Below, in pieces: positions 6,095 to 16,300 of a DNA stretch of 58,387 bases. Below the pieces are notes generated by a model that worked only from the letters and a program-made list of their open reading frames with translations, was not told the origin of the DNA and made no database searches. Each line of letters begins with the position of its first letter. Position 1 is the stretch's first letter. The position numbers were made by a program, and so were the translations under genes. This stretch comes from Mesoaciditoga lauensis cd-1655R = DSM 25116 (GTDB lineage Bacteria > Thermotogota > Thermotogae > Mesoaciditogales > Mesoaciditogaceae): positions 1-58,387 of the forward strand of contig NZ_JQJI01000013.1 of assembly GCF_000745455.1 (NCBI RefSeq), given 5' to 3'.

Positions 6095-8771
6095 ATTCAT
6101 AAAGATACTGGGTCAAGGCACCCTAAAAGGCATGCTGCGCTCTTTAAACGATCTCATAAAAGATGTTACCGCTTCTGAAAAGGTAAGCCTGTATGTTTAC
6201 GAAAAAGATCATTCTCAATTAAGGCTGATGTCTTCAGACGACATGGAAAAGCCCCCTAAGATAAAGATAAGAATGGAAAGTCTTGAAGAAGAGCTTCAAG
6301 AAAATGCTTCTGACGGAGAAAAAGCCATTCCTTTGTACATAAGCAAGGAGCTTCTTGGCGTGCTTTTCATATATAAAGGAAGCGTTCCTCCAGAGGATTT
6401 TCTTTCAAGAATCGCGATGATTTTAAGATCATGTCTGAATACAGAAGCTAGAAGAGCTGCAATTTACAAGCTTTCTACTTTAGAGCGTCTTGATTCGATG
6501 TTAAACTCGATTCCCATGGACTTTGACGTGCTTTACCAAAAGGTCCTTGATTTTGTCGTGAAAATTCTCAATTCGGAGAAAGGAAGTATATGGCTCATTG
6601 GAGAAAATGAGTTGGTTCTCTCATACACTCATGGAATAGATGAAAATGAGATATTAAGACACAGGATTAATCTTGATCATGGTATGGCCGGTTGGATAGT
6701 AAAAAACGGAACCCCTTTTCTATCTACCGATGCCAAAAGAGACGAAAGAACAGCCAGAGATGTGTTTTCATTCAAGATAAAATCCGCGATAGGTGTTCCT
6801 TTGATGCAAAACAGAAAATTAATAGGAGTCATGCTCCTCTTTAATAGAAAAAACACGGATTTTTACAGAACCTACCGGCATTTTGATGAATTCGATCTTT
6901 CAATTCTTGTGGCGGTTTCCACAAGGATGATGCTTTCACGTAGCAGAATAGAACTTTATTTGAAGCTTCGACGTGAAAACGAGACTTTGAAAAGGCTTCA
7001 ACAACAGAGCAAAGAATACATAACTCACCAGCGAGAACAAGTTAGATTGCTGAACGCTTTGCAGAAGATAATGAAGGCGATGAAAAGTTCCCAAGATGTT
7101 AAGAACGTTTACAGAATAATGCTTATTGGCTTGACTTCTGGAATGGGATTTGGCTTTAACAGGGCTTTGTTCTTGGAAAAAAATGAAGAAAGCAAAGTTT
7201 TGGAAGTTAAAGAATGGCTTGGCCCGGCTTCCGCTGAAGAGGTCCCCCAAAATTGGAAGGCGGCCAGGGAACGTGAAAACATGTACGCAGATTTTTCGCA
7301 ATATTTAAGGGAAGAAGCCCTTATCATAAAAGATAACACCGCCTTAACTTCTATGGCGATGGGGAAGACTTTTTCTTACACGGGCGACTACATTTTCGAT
7401 AGGGTTATAAATCGTGGAAAAATTGTCCACGTAACGAAGATATTGGCTCAGGAGAGGGGAAGGGAATTCATGGATCTCTTGAATTTCCTTCAAGTTGATG
7501 AATTCGTTTGCGTTCCATTGATGGGAAGAAGGGAAGTTTACGGTGCCATCATATTGGATAACAAATATACTGGCAAACCAATAACCGATAACATGATAGA
7601 GATGCTTAAGATATTTTCTGAAAGCGTTGGACTAACCATAGAATCTATAAAAAGTTATGTAGAACTTAAAGAAAAAACTTCGAACCTCGAAAAACAGAAG
7701 ATGGTGATTGAATACTTCAAAGATTTTGCACAAAATGTTTTGGAAAACCTGGATGTTGGTATTATTGTCGTAAACCGAGAGAACAAAATCCTGGAGTGGA
7801 ACAAGAAAACCGAGGAACTTTTCGGCTTTCCAAAAGAGAAAGTTGTGAATTTCACCATTAACATCCTGGGGCCGGAATTCTTTGATATATTCAACGTGGC
7901 GGATAAAGTTTACACGGTCAAAGAAACGATTTCTCTGAACGAATACAAGTTCACCATCAAGGACAGAGAAATGTTCCTGAACATAAAGATCTCTCCATTG
8001 TTTGAAAAGGAAACCAATATAATATTGGGCTATATAGCCATGTTCGATGATGTGACGAAAGAACATATGATGGAGATGGAAATGAGAACCCAAGAAAGGC
8101 TGGCTGTGCTTGGAGAAATGTCGGCACGCGTGGCACATGAAATAAGGAACCCTTTATCGGCCATTGGCGGATTTGCACAACGGGCAAAAAAAATCGCTCA
8201 AAACGACAAAATGGCAAAGTATCTGGATATAATACTCAAAGAAACAAAGAGGTTAGAAAATCTGGTAAACCAAACGCTTGAATTCAGCAGGTCCAACTTG
8301 AATGCTATCTTTGAAGAAAGGTCGATAAACGAAATTATAACTGATGCGGTGGAACTTTATTTAGATAAAATAGAAGAGAAATCCATATCTTTAGAATTGG
8401 ATTTAGACGAAAGAAATATCACCGCCATGGTTGAAACCAATCACTTCAAAGAAGTGATAATGAATTTAATACAAAACGCTATAGAAGCCGTTGAAGAAGG
8501 AATTGGCAAGATTAAAATAAGTACGCGTGAAAGTGAAGGTAACGTAATTGTGGAAGTATGGAACAACGGTTTGCCCATTCCGCCAGACAAGCTTGAAAAG
8601 ATATTTCAGCCTTTCTACACCACAAAAACTCATGGGACTGGTTTGGGACTTCCGATATGCAAAAAGATAATAGAGGATGAGCATAAAGGAAAAATAAAAG
8701 CCGTAAGCGATGAAAACGGAACAACTTTTATCATAACGATACCAAAAGGTTTAAAAGCTGAAGGAGGATGA
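6039..8771 (+). CDS. soluble GAF-GAF-PAS sensor histidine kinase
   Basis: 910 residues with no membrane segment, so a cytoplasmic sensor. The first ~160 residues form a degenerate GAF-like region. A clear GAF domain covers about 165-310 and a second about 350-550, followed by a PAS domain (about 560-680; LDVGIIVVNRENKILEWN). The HisKA helix carries the phospho-acceptor His700 in AHEIRNPLS. The ATPase has N (NLIQNAIEA), G1 and G2 (GTGLGLP) boxes. The ATG follows TTGGAGTGG by 8 nt and lies inside the Mut7-C gene. The signal is unknown; paired GAF domains suggest a small molecule or redox cue. Its partner regulator follows 6 bp later. Confidence 0.92.
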   Translation: MSKELEKNSREYSAELVDKFIKILGQGTLKGMLRSLNDLIKDVTASEKVSLYVYEKDHSQLRLMSSDDMEKPPKIKIRMESLEEELQENASDGEKAIPLYISKELLGVLFIYKGSVPPEDFLSRIAMILRSCLNTEARRAAIYKLSTLERLDSMLNSIPMDFDVLYQKVLDFVVKILNSEKGSIWLIGENELVLSYTHGIDENEILRHRINLDHGMAGWIVKNGTPFLSTDAKRDERTARDVFSFKIKSAIGVPLMQNRKLIGVMLLFNRKNTDFYRTYRHFDEFDLSILVAVSTRMMLSRSRIELYLKLRRENETLKRLQQQSKEYITHQREQVRLLNALQKIMKAMKSSQDVKNVYRIMLIGLTSGMGFGFNRALFLEKNEESKVLEVKEWLGPASAEEVPQNWKAARERENMYADFSQYLREEALIIKDNTALTSMAMGKTFSYTGDYIFDRVINRGKIVHVTKILAQERGREFMDLLNFLQVDEFVCVPLMGRREVYGAIILDNKYTGKPITDNMIEMLKIFSESVGLTIESIKSYVELKEKTSNLEKQKMVIEYFKDFAQNVLENLDVGIIVVNRENKILEWNKKTEELFGFPKEKVVNFTINILGPEFFDIFNVADKVYTVKETISLNEYKFTIKDREMFLNIKISPLFEKETNIILGYIAMFDDVTKEHMMEMEMRTQERLAVLGEMSARVAHEIRNPLSAIGGFAQRAKKIAQNDKMAKYLDIILKETKRLENLVNQTLEFSRSNLNAIFEERSINEIITDAVELYLDKIEEKSISLELDLDERNITAMVETNHFKEVIMNLIQNAIEAVEEGIGKIKISTRESEGNVIVEVWNNGLPIPPDKLEKIFQPFYTTKTHGTGLGLPICKKIIEDEHKGKIKAVSDENGTTFIITIPKGLKAEGG

Positions 8772-8777
8772 TGACCG

Positions 8778-9131
8778 ATGGCAAAGATACTTGTAGTAGA
8801 AGATGAAGAGGCTATGAGAATGTTGATAAAAGAAGAACTTGAGGATGAGGGATACGAAGTAAAAACCGTTTCAAACGGAAAAGAAGCGTTGAATTTTCTG
8901 AGTTCAAATGACGTGGATTTGATCACTTTGGATATAGAAATGCCAGATATGAACGGGCTAGAAGTTGCGGGAAAGATAAGGGAGATGAAGAAGAACGTCA
9001 AGATAATACTCTTAACCGCTTACAGCCATTACAAGAGTGATCTTTCCAGCTGGGCTGCAGATGATTACGTCGTTAAATCTTCCGACTTAAGCCAGCTTAA
9101 GAATGCAGTGAAAAAATTGTTGGAGGTGTAA
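8778..9131 (+). CDS. single-domain response regulator (CheY-like receiver)
   Basis: 117 residues, a receiver domain with no output domain. E-D-E near the N terminus is the acidic pocket, Asp52 in TLDIEMPDMNG is the phosphorylation site, T79 or so in LLTAYS and Lys in YVVKSSD complete the active site. It should be phosphorylated by the upstream kinase and act through protein contacts, as CheY or Spo0F do. The start has a strong SD (GAAGGAGGATGATG). It is followed after 2 bp by ileS, so the pair is cotranscribed with translation genes. Confidence 0.93.
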   Translation: MAKILVVEDEEAMRMLIKEELEDEGYEVKTVSNGKEALNFLSSNDVDLITLDIEMPDMNGLEVAGKIREMKKNVKIILLTAYSHYKSDLSSWAADDYVVKSSDLSQLKNAVKKLLEV

Positions 9132-9133
9132 TC

Positions 9134-11860
9134 TTGAATTACAAAGACACGTTGAATCTTCCTCAGAAGATCATACCGATGAAGGCAAATCTGGTTTCAA
9201 AAGAGCCAGAGCTTTTGAAAAAATGGGAAGAAGAAGATCTTTACACGAAGATAAGAGAAGCCCGAAACGGTGCTCCAAGGTTCATTCTCCACGATGGGCC
9301 ACCTTACGCTAACGGCAGCATACATGTCGGAACAGCTATGAACAAGGTGTTGAAAGATGTGGTCGTCAAATACAAAACAATGAGAGGCTACGACGCGCCT
9401 TACGTCCCCGGATGGGATACGCATGGTTTGCCGATAGAACATAAGGTGTCTGTGGAATTAGGCGAAAAAGCGAAAAACATGTCTCGTCTGGATATTCGCA
9501 AAACCTGCGCCAATTACGCAGAAAAATATGTTGATATTCAGCGTAAACAGTTTAAGAGGTTGGGAGTTTTTGGAGAATGGGATCATCCTTACTTAACGAT
9601 GAACCCAGAATACGAAAAGGGAATATACGAAGTGTTCGCGGATGTGGTTGAAAAGGGAATGGTTTATCGTGAAAATAAACCGGTCATGTGGTGCCCTCAC
9701 TGTCATACGGCTTTAGCCGAAGCAGAAGTGGAATACCAGGATGACACTTCCAAAGCCATATACGTAAAATTCGCTTTCAAGGATCTTCCGAATGAATACG
9801 TTATCATATGGACGACCACCCCTTGGACTTTGCCTGCCAACAGGGCAGTTGCACTTAATCCTGAGATAGAGTACTCCAGGGTGAAAGTTGGAGATGAAAT
9901 ATGGGTGATAGCCTCTGCATTGGTTGAAACCGTCATGAAAAAGGCAAAGATCGAAGAGTGGACGGTAGTTGGCACGTTGAAAGGTTCGGAATTGGAACTG
10001 AAAACCCTATTGGACCCGATATACAAAGAGGAAAGGCCCATAGTCATGGCAGATTACGTTTTAACAGATACAGGTACAGGAGCCGTTCATACCGCACCAG
10101 GGCATGGTGCCGAAGACTATCAAACGGGGAAAAAATACGGTTTGGAGATTTTCTCGCCGGTTGACGATCATGGATATTACGTAAAAGACCTTCCAAAATA
10201 CGGTGGTATGCACGTTTTCAAAGCAAATGATGTTGTAGTTGAAGACTTGAAAAAATCTGGGGATTTGGTCGCGGAAGAATTGTTTACGCACTCTTACCCC
10301 CATTGTTGGCGTTGCCATGGTCCACTGATATTCCGTTCAACAGAACAATGGTTCATATCCATTGATAAAGAAAATCTTAGAGAAAAAACGCTAGACGCTA
10401 TAGAGAAAGTTCAATGGGTACCGAGTTGGGGTAAGAACAGGATTTCCTCAATGGTAAGCGATAGGCCTGATTGGTGCATTTCCAGGCAACGTGATTGGGG
10501 AATGCCCATACCGGCTTTTAGGTGTAAAGATTGCGGAAAAGTTGTCATGGACGCGGAAATAGTCAGGCATGTGGCAAAATTAGTCGGTGAAAAGGGGAGT
10601 AACATCTGGTTCTCCACTAAACCAGAGGAACTCTTGCCAGAAGGTTACAAGTGCCCGGAATGTGGTGGAACGAATTTTGAAAAGATGTACGACGTTATGG
10701 ATGTTTGGATAGATTCTGGCTCATCTTTTGAATCTGTCCTGAAACCGAAGAGCTGGTATCCTGCTGATTTGTACCTTGAAGGCAGCGACCAACATCGCGG
10801 TTGGTTCCAATCCTCATTGTTGCTTGGCATGATAAGAGATGGTGTTCCTCCATACAAAACGATCGTTACTCACGGTTTCATAAGGGATGAAAAAGACAGA
10901 AAGATGTCAAAATCTCTTGGCAACGTGATAGATCCAAACGATGTTGTATCGAAAATGGGCGCAGATGTGTTCAGATTGTGGGTTTCTTCAACGGAGTACA
11001 AAAACGATGTGAAAGTCTCAATGGGTATCCTTGAAAAACAGGTAGATGGATATCGTAAGGTAAGAAACGTTTTGCGTTTCATTTTTGGGAACATCGCCGA
11101 TTTCGATCCTCAAAGCGATGTGAAAGAACTTATGGAAATAGACGAATACGCTCTGAACATGTTCTACAAACTCGTAAAAGATGTCACTAAGTACTACGAC
11201 GAGTACGACTTCCACAAGGTTTATCACGCCATATTCGATTTCATCACCGTTGATATGAGCGCTTTCTATCTTGACATATTGAAAGACAGGTTGTACACTT
11301 CTGGAAAAACGTCTCCACAAAGACGATCGGCACAGAAGGTGCTTTACGAAATAGGCATGGGGCTTTTGAAACTGATGGCTCCAATCCTTCCATTCACAAC
11401 GGAAGAAATTTACCTTTCATTACCCTTTAAAAAAATGGAAAGCATCCATCTAACACTTTGGCCAGAATTGAAAGAACTGGATACGTCCCTTATGGAAAAG
11501 TGGGAAAAGATAAGGGAAGTCCGTGACGTGGTTTTGAAAGCCCTTGAATCGGAAAGGCAAGCAGGACATATTGGACACCCTCTCGAAGCGGCTGTAACGC
11601 TTAAAGTGAATGAGGAAATGAAAGAGCTACTATCCACTTTGTCAGAGCAGGAGCTTGCCGACATATTCATAGTTTCGAAGGCTACACTTTCAGACGAAAC
11701 AGGGGATACAGGAGATATAGAAGTAAAAGTGGAACATGCGCCTGGCTTGAAGTGTGAAAGATGCTGGAAATATTCAGAAAGTGTTGGAAAAGATCCAGAA
11801 TTCCCCACCTTATGTGAAAGATGTGCAACCGTTTTGAGAAACGAAGGGATGAAGCCGTGA
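9134..11860 (+). CDS. ileS: isoleucine--tRNA ligase
   Basis: 908 residues, class I synthetase that charges tRNA-Ile and edits misactivated valine. The HIGH-type site is [15 protein letters not shown], followed by [11 protein letters not shown]. The editing domain contains the TTTPWTLPA block. KMSKS is at residues 590-594. The C-terminal zinc finger CERCWKYS...CERC is present. TTG start with GGAGGTG upstream, 2 bp after the regulator gene. No T-box leader is visible, and none is expected because it is internal to an operon. Its stop overlaps glyQ by 4 bp. Confidence 0.97.
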   Translation: MNYKDTLNLPQKIIPMKANLVSKEPELLKKWEEEDLYTKIREARNGAPRFILHDGPPYANGSIHVGTAMNKVLKDVVVKYKTMRGYDAPYVPGWDTHGLPIEHKVSVELGEKAKNMSRLDIRKTCANYAEKYVDIQRKQFKRLGVFGEWDHPYLTMNPEYEKGIYEVFADVVEKGMVYRENKPVMWCPHCHTALAEAEVEYQDDTSKAIYVKFAFKDLPNEYVIIWTTTPWTLPANRAVALNPEIEYSRVKVGDEIWVIASALVETVMKKAKIEEWTVVGTLKGSELELKTLLDPIYKEERPIVMADYVLTDTGTGAVHTAPGHGAEDYQTGKKYGLEIFSPVDDHGYYVKDLPKYGGMHVFKANDVVVEDLKKSGDLVAEELFTHSYPHCWRCHGPLIFRSTEQWFISIDKENLREKTLDAIEKVQWVPSWGKNRISSMVSDRPDWCISRQRDWGMPIPAFRCKDCGKVVMDAEIVRHVAKLVGEKGSNIWFSTKPEELLPEGYKCPECGGTNFEKMYDVMDVWIDSGSSFESVLKPKSWYPADLYLEGSDQHRGWFQSSLLLGMIRDGVPPYKTIVTHGFIRDEKDRKMSKSLGNVIDPNDVVSKMGADVFRLWVSSTEYKNDVKVSMGILEKQVDGYRKVRNVLRFIFGNIADFDPQSDVKELMEIDEYALNMFYKLVKDVTKYYDEYDFHKVYHAIFDFITVDMSAFYLDILKDRLYTSGKTSPQRRSAQKVLYEIGMGLLKLMAPILPFTTEEIYLSLPFKKMESIHLTLWPELKELDTSLMEKWEKIREVRDVVLKALESERQAGHIGHPLEAAVTLKVNEEMKELLSTLSEQELADIFIVSKATLSDETGDTGDIEVKVEHAPGLKCERCWKYSESVGKDPEFPTLCERCATVLRNEGMKP

Positions 11861-12708
11861 ACATCCAAGAGTTGATATTCGCCCTTGACAGGTTTTGGGC
11901 AGATAAGGGAGCGGTAATAGATCAACCTTACGATATGGAAGTGGGCGCGGGGACATTTCACCCGTCCACTTTCTTCACCGTCCTTAAACAAGAAGACGCC
12001 AAAGTTGCTTTCGTTCAACCGTGCAGAAGGCCTACAGACGGTCGATATGGAGAGAATCCAAACCGAATGCAAAGATTTTTGCAATACCAGGTTATATTGC
12101 TTCCATCGCCAGAAGAATCCCAAAAACTCTACATTGAATCGTTGGAAAAATTGGGATTAGGCATAAAGGAGCACGATGTAAGATTTGTGGAGGATAACTG
12201 GGAATCGCCCACCCTCGGAGCGTGGGGAATAGGTTGGGAAGTCTGGATAGATGGAATGGAAATAACACAATTTACCTATTTTCAGCAATTCGGCGGGGTT
12301 GAAATGAAGCGCACGCCGTTGGAAATCACATATGGTCTTGAAAGAATTGCCATGTATCTTCAAGACGTTGAAAATGTTTACGATACCAAATGGAACGATT
12401 TCACCACCTACGGTGATCTTTATCTGGAAAACGAAAGACAATTTTCAAAATACAATTTTGAAGTGGCAGACGTTGAGATGCTGTTTGATTTATTCGAAAA
12501 ACACTCTCATGAGTTTGAAAAACTCATAGAGATGAAATTGTACAGGCCTGCCTACGATCAGGTGATGAAGTCTTCTCACATTTTCAACCTTCTTGATGCG
12601 AGGGGAGCCATATCCGTCTCACATCGTCAAAATTACATTGGAAAGATAAGAAACATGGCAAAAAAATGTGCTACCACTTTCTTGGAGGAGGTAAAGATCG
12701 ATGAGTGA
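11857..12708 (+). CDS. glyQ: glycine--tRNA ligase alpha subunit
   Basis: 283 residues. This is the small catalytic subunit of the bacterial alpha2-beta2 glycyl-tRNA synthetase. It begins [18 protein letters not shown] and continues with [15 protein letters not shown] and [18 protein letters not shown], all hallmark blocks. The GTG start at 11857 overlaps the ileS TGA (GTGA), giving the normal family N terminus; an earlier in-frame ATG at 11821 would add 12 residues inside ileS and is rejected. It overlaps glyS by 8 bp, which keeps subunit synthesis balanced. Confidence 0.97.
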   Translation: MNIQELIFALDRFWADKGAVIDQPYDMEVGAGTFHPSTFFTVLKQEDAKVAFVQPCRRPTDGRYGENPNRMQRFLQYQVILLPSPEESQKLYIESLEKLGLGIKEHDVRFVEDNWESPTLGAWGIGWEVWIDGMEITQFTYFQQFGGVEMKRTPLEITYGLERIAMYLQDVENVYDTKWNDFTTYGDLYLENERQFSKYNFEVADVEMLFDLFEKHSHEFEKLIEMKLYRPAYDQVMKSSHIFNLLDARGAISVSHRQNYIGKIRNMAKKCATTFLEEVKIDE

Positions 12709-14728
12709 ATACTTGGTTGAACTCCTCTTGGAGGAAATGCCCCCCGCCGATATTGACATGATTTTAAACACTCTAAGCGAAAAAATGGATCTTGCTTTAA
12801 ACCAAGCTAATCTTAAACACGGAAAGATAGAAGCTTTTGCAACTTCAAGAAGGTTTGGATTCTTCATACATGAGCTTAGTCCAAAACAAGAGGACGTCGT
12901 CTTGAAAAAAAGAGGACCAGCTGAAAAGATCGCTTACAAAGATGGTCAACCTTCAAAAGCCCTGGAAGGATTTTTGAGGTCTAACAACGCTTCTCCAGAT
13001 GAGATCGAGTTAGTTGACGTGAAGGGAACAAAATACGTCTTCTTGAACAAACACGTTGAAGGAAAAGAGGCTTCTGAGGTTTTAAGGGAGATCGTGCCTG
13101 GGGTTTTAGCGAGCTTACAATTCAAAAGGGCAATGAGATGGGGAAACGGAGAATTCAAGTACGTCCGCCCTTTACACTCAGTTGTTTCTCTGCTGAATGA
13201 AAAAATAGTCGAGTTTGATTTTTTAGGCAAAACAGCTTCCAATCAAACCGAATCGCACCGATACTTGTCAAAGAAAGTGGAAATAAGCAATCCAGATGAA
13301 TACAAAAACCTTTTGGAAGAGAATGCGGTTATCATAGATATAAACAAGAGAAAAAAGATGATCGAAGATGCCTTAGATCAAACGAATTTAAATGTGATTA
13401 AAGATGAAACGTTGGTTCATGAAATTTCATTGATAACGGAATTCCCTCAACCTGTTGTGGGGGAATTCAAGGAAAAATACGTTGGACTTCCAGAGCCTGT
13501 TTTGAAAACCGTTCTTCGCCATCATCAAAGAACATTCGTGACTAAAGAAGATGAGAAAATATCGACGAAGTTCGTGGCTTTTCAAGATGGTCCCGCTCAA
13601 AGAAGCGCAAATGTTAGAAAGGGATATGAACGTGTTATAAACGCACGTTTGGAAGACGCCCTCTTTTACTACGAAGAAGACACCGCCGTTCCTTTGGAAA
13701 AGTTTGTTTCTAAACTTGAAGGTATAACTTTTCAAAGAGGGCTTGGCACGCTAAAAGACAAAACGGACAGAATAACAACCATCGCAACGGATATCGCAAA
13801 GAAGTTGGGCTTCGGTGAAAGAGATTTGGAGTTGGTGAAAAGAGCAGCGTTCCTTTCGAAAGCCGATATAGCTACCAGCATGATATATGAATTTCCTGAA
13901 TTACAGGGCATAATGGGAAGAATATACGCTTCATTCAACGAAGACGAGCGTGTGGCACTTGCCCTGGAAGAACAATACATGCCGGATGGACTGGAGGGTA
14001 ACATTCAAACGGATACAATAGGAGCCATAATAGGGCTTGCAGATAAGCTCGATACGGTTGTGGCAAATTTCGCCATAAACGAGATTCCGTCTGGTTCCAA
14101 AGATCCGTATGGCTTAAGAAAAAACACTTTCGGTGTTTTGAGAATATTGAACGATTTCGAATGGGATATAGATATTAAAGAAGAAGGAAAGATAACGGAA
14201 TCCTCTTTAAAAAGCGAAGCGCCCTGGGAAGCGTTGGGAGAATTCTTCCAGGGAAGATTAGAAGTTCTGTTGAAAGAACGCTATTCTATATCTTTTGATG
14301 TGGCAAAAGCTGTTTTAGAACTTTGGAGTACACCTTTGAGAGCTCGCCTGTCGGCGCAAAGTATAGAAAAATACAAGTCAAGTGAAGATTTCGAAGATTT
14401 CATAACGGCTTACACGAGAATACACAACATTTCCAGCAAACATAATTCCACTGAATATCATGTTGAACTCTTTGAAGAAAATGAAAAACCCCTTTTCCAG
14501 GCTTATTTAGAAGTGAAACAAGAAGTCGAAGAAGATTTAAGACATTTAAGTTATGATGAAGCATTTGAAAAGTTAAAATCGCTTAAACCCCTCATCGACG
14601 AGTACTTCAACAACGTTTTCGTGATGGCAACAAGGGAAGATTTGAGAAGAAACAGATTGGGATTTTTGAAGAGTTTGGACGAATTATTCCTCAAGTTTGG
14701 GAATTTATCTTTGCTTTTAAAGAAGTAA
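12701..14728 (+). CDS. glyS: glycine--tRNA ligase beta subunit
   Basis: 675 residues. The beta subunit recognises tRNA-Gly in the two-subunit synthetase. It begins with the conserved [16 protein letters not shown] block, and contains [29 protein letters not shown] and the HD-like central region (KSDIATSM-type motif here [17 protein letters not shown]). GPAEK and FARPIR-type segments are well kept. The ATG follows TTGGAGGAGG with good spacing. It is the last gene of the unit that starts at 5657 and is closed by a strong terminator. Confidence 0.97.
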   Translation: MSEYLVELLLEEMPPADIDMILNTLSEKMDLALNQANLKHGKIEAFATSRRFGFFIHELSPKQEDVVLKKRGPAEKIAYKDGQPSKALEGFLRSNNASPDEIELVDVKGTKYVFLNKHVEGKEASEVLREIVPGVLASLQFKRAMRWGNGEFKYVRPLHSVVSLLNEKIVEFDFLGKTASNQTESHRYLSKKVEISNPDEYKNLLEENAVIIDINKRKKMIEDALDQTNLNVIKDETLVHEISLITEFPQPVVGEFKEKYVGLPEPVLKTVLRHHQRTFVTKEDEKISTKFVAFQDGPAQRSANVRKGYERVINARLEDALFYYEEDTAVPLEKFVSKLEGITFQRGLGTLKDKTDRITTIATDIAKKLGFGERDLELVKRAAFLSKADIATSMIYEFPELQGIMGRIYASFNEDERVALALEEQYMPDGLEGNIQTDTIGAIIGLADKLDTVVANFAINEIPSGSKDPYGLRKNTFGVLRILNDFEWDIDIKEEGKITESSLKSEAPWEALGEFFQGRLEVLLKERYSISFDVAKAVLELWSTPLRARLSAQSIEKYKSSEDFEDFITAYTRIHNISSKHNSTEYHVELFEENEKPLFQAYLEVKQEVEEDLRHLSYDEAFEKLKSLKPLIDEYFNNVFVMATREDLRRNRLGFLKSLDELFLKFGNLSLLLKK

Positions 14729-14740
14729 AAGTAAAAAACG

Positions 14741-14771
14741 AAGATCTCCGCCTTCGCGCGGAGATTTTTGT
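14741..14771 (+). terminator. intrinsic terminator after glyS
   Basis: ATCTCCGC (14744-14751) pairs with GCGGAGAT (14758-14765) around a 6-nt loop and is followed by TTTTTG. It ends the Mut7-C to glyS unit. Confidence 0.9.
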
Positions 14772-14790
14772 TAAGAAAGGACGTGAAAAC

Positions 14791-15558
14791 GTGAAAGTTG
14801 GAATAATAGGAGTTGGAAATATCGGAAGTATAATTGCAGACTTGCTCATTGAAAAGGGTCATGAACTTCATCTTGTAAATCGTCATATCGAAAAGATAAG
14901 AAAGTATGAAGGGCGTGCTAATACTTATCTAGACATTGAAAAACTGCCTGAGGTGGACATCCTCTTTTTATGTGTCAAGCCACAGGATGCTTTGCAGGCT
15001 TTGAAAAAGATCCCACATTCTCACAACAGAATCCTGGTAAGCACCGTCGCTGGCCTTACGATAAACGAAATATCCTCTTATGTTGGAGAAGGCGTTGTAA
15101 GGATCATGCCAAACATTCCGATTTCGATAGGGAAAGGTGTCATCGGGATATCGTACGATGAAAAAGCCTTGATTGAAGAGAAAAAAGTAGAAGAATTGCT
15201 TCTGCCATTTGGAAAGCTTGTAGAAGTGAACGAACATCTCTTTCCAGCGGTAACAGCCTTAAGTGGAAGTGGCCCAGCTTTCGTGTTCGTGATAATAGAA
15301 TCGTTGGTAGATGCCGGCATGAAACTCGGACTTTCATACGAAGTTGCGATGAACCTGGTTTTGGAAACCATGAAAGGTTCTGCCGAATTACTCCAGCACG
15401 AAGCAAAGCACCCCGGTGAGCTTAGGCACATCGTGACTTCTCCAGCAGGTACAACCATAGAAGGTATATATTCCCTCGAACAACAGGGGTTGCGTGGCAT
15501 ATTGATGAAAACCATTTTTGATACTTACAAGAGAGCTTTGGAATTGCAAGAAGATTGA
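14791..15558 (+). CDS. proC: pyrroline-5-carboxylate reductase
   Basis: 255 residues. It makes proline from pyrroline-5-carboxylate with NAD(P)H. The Rossmann motif GIIGVGNIGS is at the N terminus, LCVKPQD marks the second cofactor strand, and the C-terminal dimer domain has the signature ALSGSGPAFVFVIIE and TSPAGTTIEG. GTG start with AGAAAGGACGTG upstream. No proA or proB is nearby. It stands between the glyS terminator and a decayed gene region. Confidence 0.96.
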   Translation: MKVGIIGVGNIGSIIADLLIEKGHELHLVNRHIEKIRKYEGRANTYLDIEKLPEVDILFLCVKPQDALQALKKIPHSHNRILVSTVAGLTINEISSYVGEGVVRIMPNIPISIGKGVIGISYDEKALIEEKKVEELLLPFGKLVEVNEHLFPAVTALSGSGPAFVFVIIESLVDAGMKLGLSYEVAMNLVLETMKGSAELLQHEAKHPGELRHIVTSPAGTTIEGIYSLEQQGLRGILMKTIFDTYKRALELQED

Positions 15559-15561
15559 GAT

Positions 15562-15596
15562 ATAAAAAAGGCCGCCTGGTACGAACACAGGCGGTG
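15562..15596 (-). terminator. minus-strand intrinsic terminator of a decayed gene
   Basis: CCGCCTG (15572-15578) and CAGGCGG (15588-15594) form a stem. On the minus strand it is followed by a T-run (15564-15569), while on the plus strand no T tract follows. It therefore fits the end of the minus-strand remnant that stops at 15620, though it can also stabilise the proC mRNA end. Confidence 0.65.
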
Positions 15597-15619
15597 GTAG
15601 GAGGAAGCGTTGCAAAAAT

Positions 15620-15800
15620 TCAGATGGTAACACCCAGATATACATGTCTTACTTCATAGTTCGCAAGTAAATCCCTTACCTTTTTCTTCAAATACGTCCC
15701 CGGTCCCAAAACAGTTGAATCTATTATCCCAATTTTAGAAGAATTTTATATTGGGAGTGGATCACTTTTTCTGGCCCTGCTGGAACAATTTTATGAGCTA
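15620..15800 (-). pseudogene. remnant of a minus-strand gene
   Basis: On the minus strand the last 40 codons before the stop at 15620 read as protein-like sequence (IGIIDSTVLGPGTYLKKK and on to VYLGVTI). A second piece (AHKIVPAGPEKVIHSQYK) continues it upstream in another frame, with stops between. A terminator of matching orientation follows. The IDS motif followed by a helix vaguely recalls the C terminus of glutamate racemase, but I do not regard that as an identification. There is no start, no intact frame and no SD, so it is read as a decayed gene. Confidence 0.35.
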
Positions 15801-15837
15801 TCTTTTTACTCCATCCAGTTCTTTATATACACCCCTC

Positions 15838-15865
15838 TTGACATCATTATAGATAAAGTGATAAT
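15838..15865 (+). promoter_or_regulatory. promoter of the DUF5320 gene
   Basis: Perfect TTGACA at 15838-15843, 16-bp spacing, GATAAT at 15860-15865. The leader is about 37 nt and ends in GGAGGTG. Confidence 0.75.
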
Positions 15866-15909
15866 ATATATATGCAAAACATATATATTCATATTTGGAG
15901 GTGAATGAT

Positions 15910-16239
15910 ATGCCTTGGGGTGACAGAACAGGTCCACTTGGATACGGGCCAAGGACAGGCAGAGGATTAGGATATTGCTCAGGAAACAACGTTCCTGGTT
16001 ACATGGTAGGTGGAAGAGGATTAGGACTTGGAAGAGGTTTTGGAAGAGGCTGGGGACGTGGTTATGGATTTAGAGGAGCCGGATGGGGATACGGAGGAGC
16101 TTATGCTCCTTATCCCCCATACACATCTTCCCCAGAAGACGAAAAACGTTATTTAGAAGATCGTAAGCGTTGGCTGGAAGAAGAGTTGAATTACATTAAT
16201 AAGCGAATGTCCGAAACTAAAGAAAACAACGAAGCATAA
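15910..16239 (+). CDS. DUF5320 glycine-rich small protein
   Basis: 109 residues starting MPWGDRTGPLGYGPRTGRG, the defining start of DUF5320. A Gly/Arg-rich, Tyr-rich middle of repeated G-R-G units is followed by a charged helix (EDRKRWLEEELNYINKR) likely to form a coiled coil. A single Cys is present (GYCSG). Such proteins are common in Thermotogota and anaerobic archaea, often near iron-sulfur or dinitrogenase-cofactor-like proteins; no such neighbour is here. Function unknown. Start ATG follows GGAGGTG by 6 nt; an upstream in-frame TTG lies inside the SD. It has its own promoter and terminator. Confidence 0.85.
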   Translation: MPWGDRTGPLGYGPRTGRGLGYCSGNNVPGYMVGGRGLGLGRGFGRGWGRGYGFRGAGWGYGGAYAPYPPYTSSPEDEKRYLEDRKRWLEEELNYINKRMSETKENNEA

Positions 16240-16275
16240 AAAAATCGCGTAGGAAGATCCTACGCGATTCTTATT
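16240..16275. terminator. bidirectional terminator between DUF5320 and pilT
   Basis: AATCGCGTAGGA (16243-16254) and TCCTACGCGATT (16258-16269) form a 12-bp stem with a 3-nt loop. T-rich sequence follows on both strands, so it serves the two convergent genes. Confidence 0.9.
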
Positions 16276-16300
16276 TTAACTGATTTTTCACTTGTTTTGT

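Noticed and set aside
9050-9133. T-box riboswitch expected before ileS or glyQS
   Set aside because: Gaps are 2 bp or negative and no T-box sequence is present; the genes are internal to an operon.
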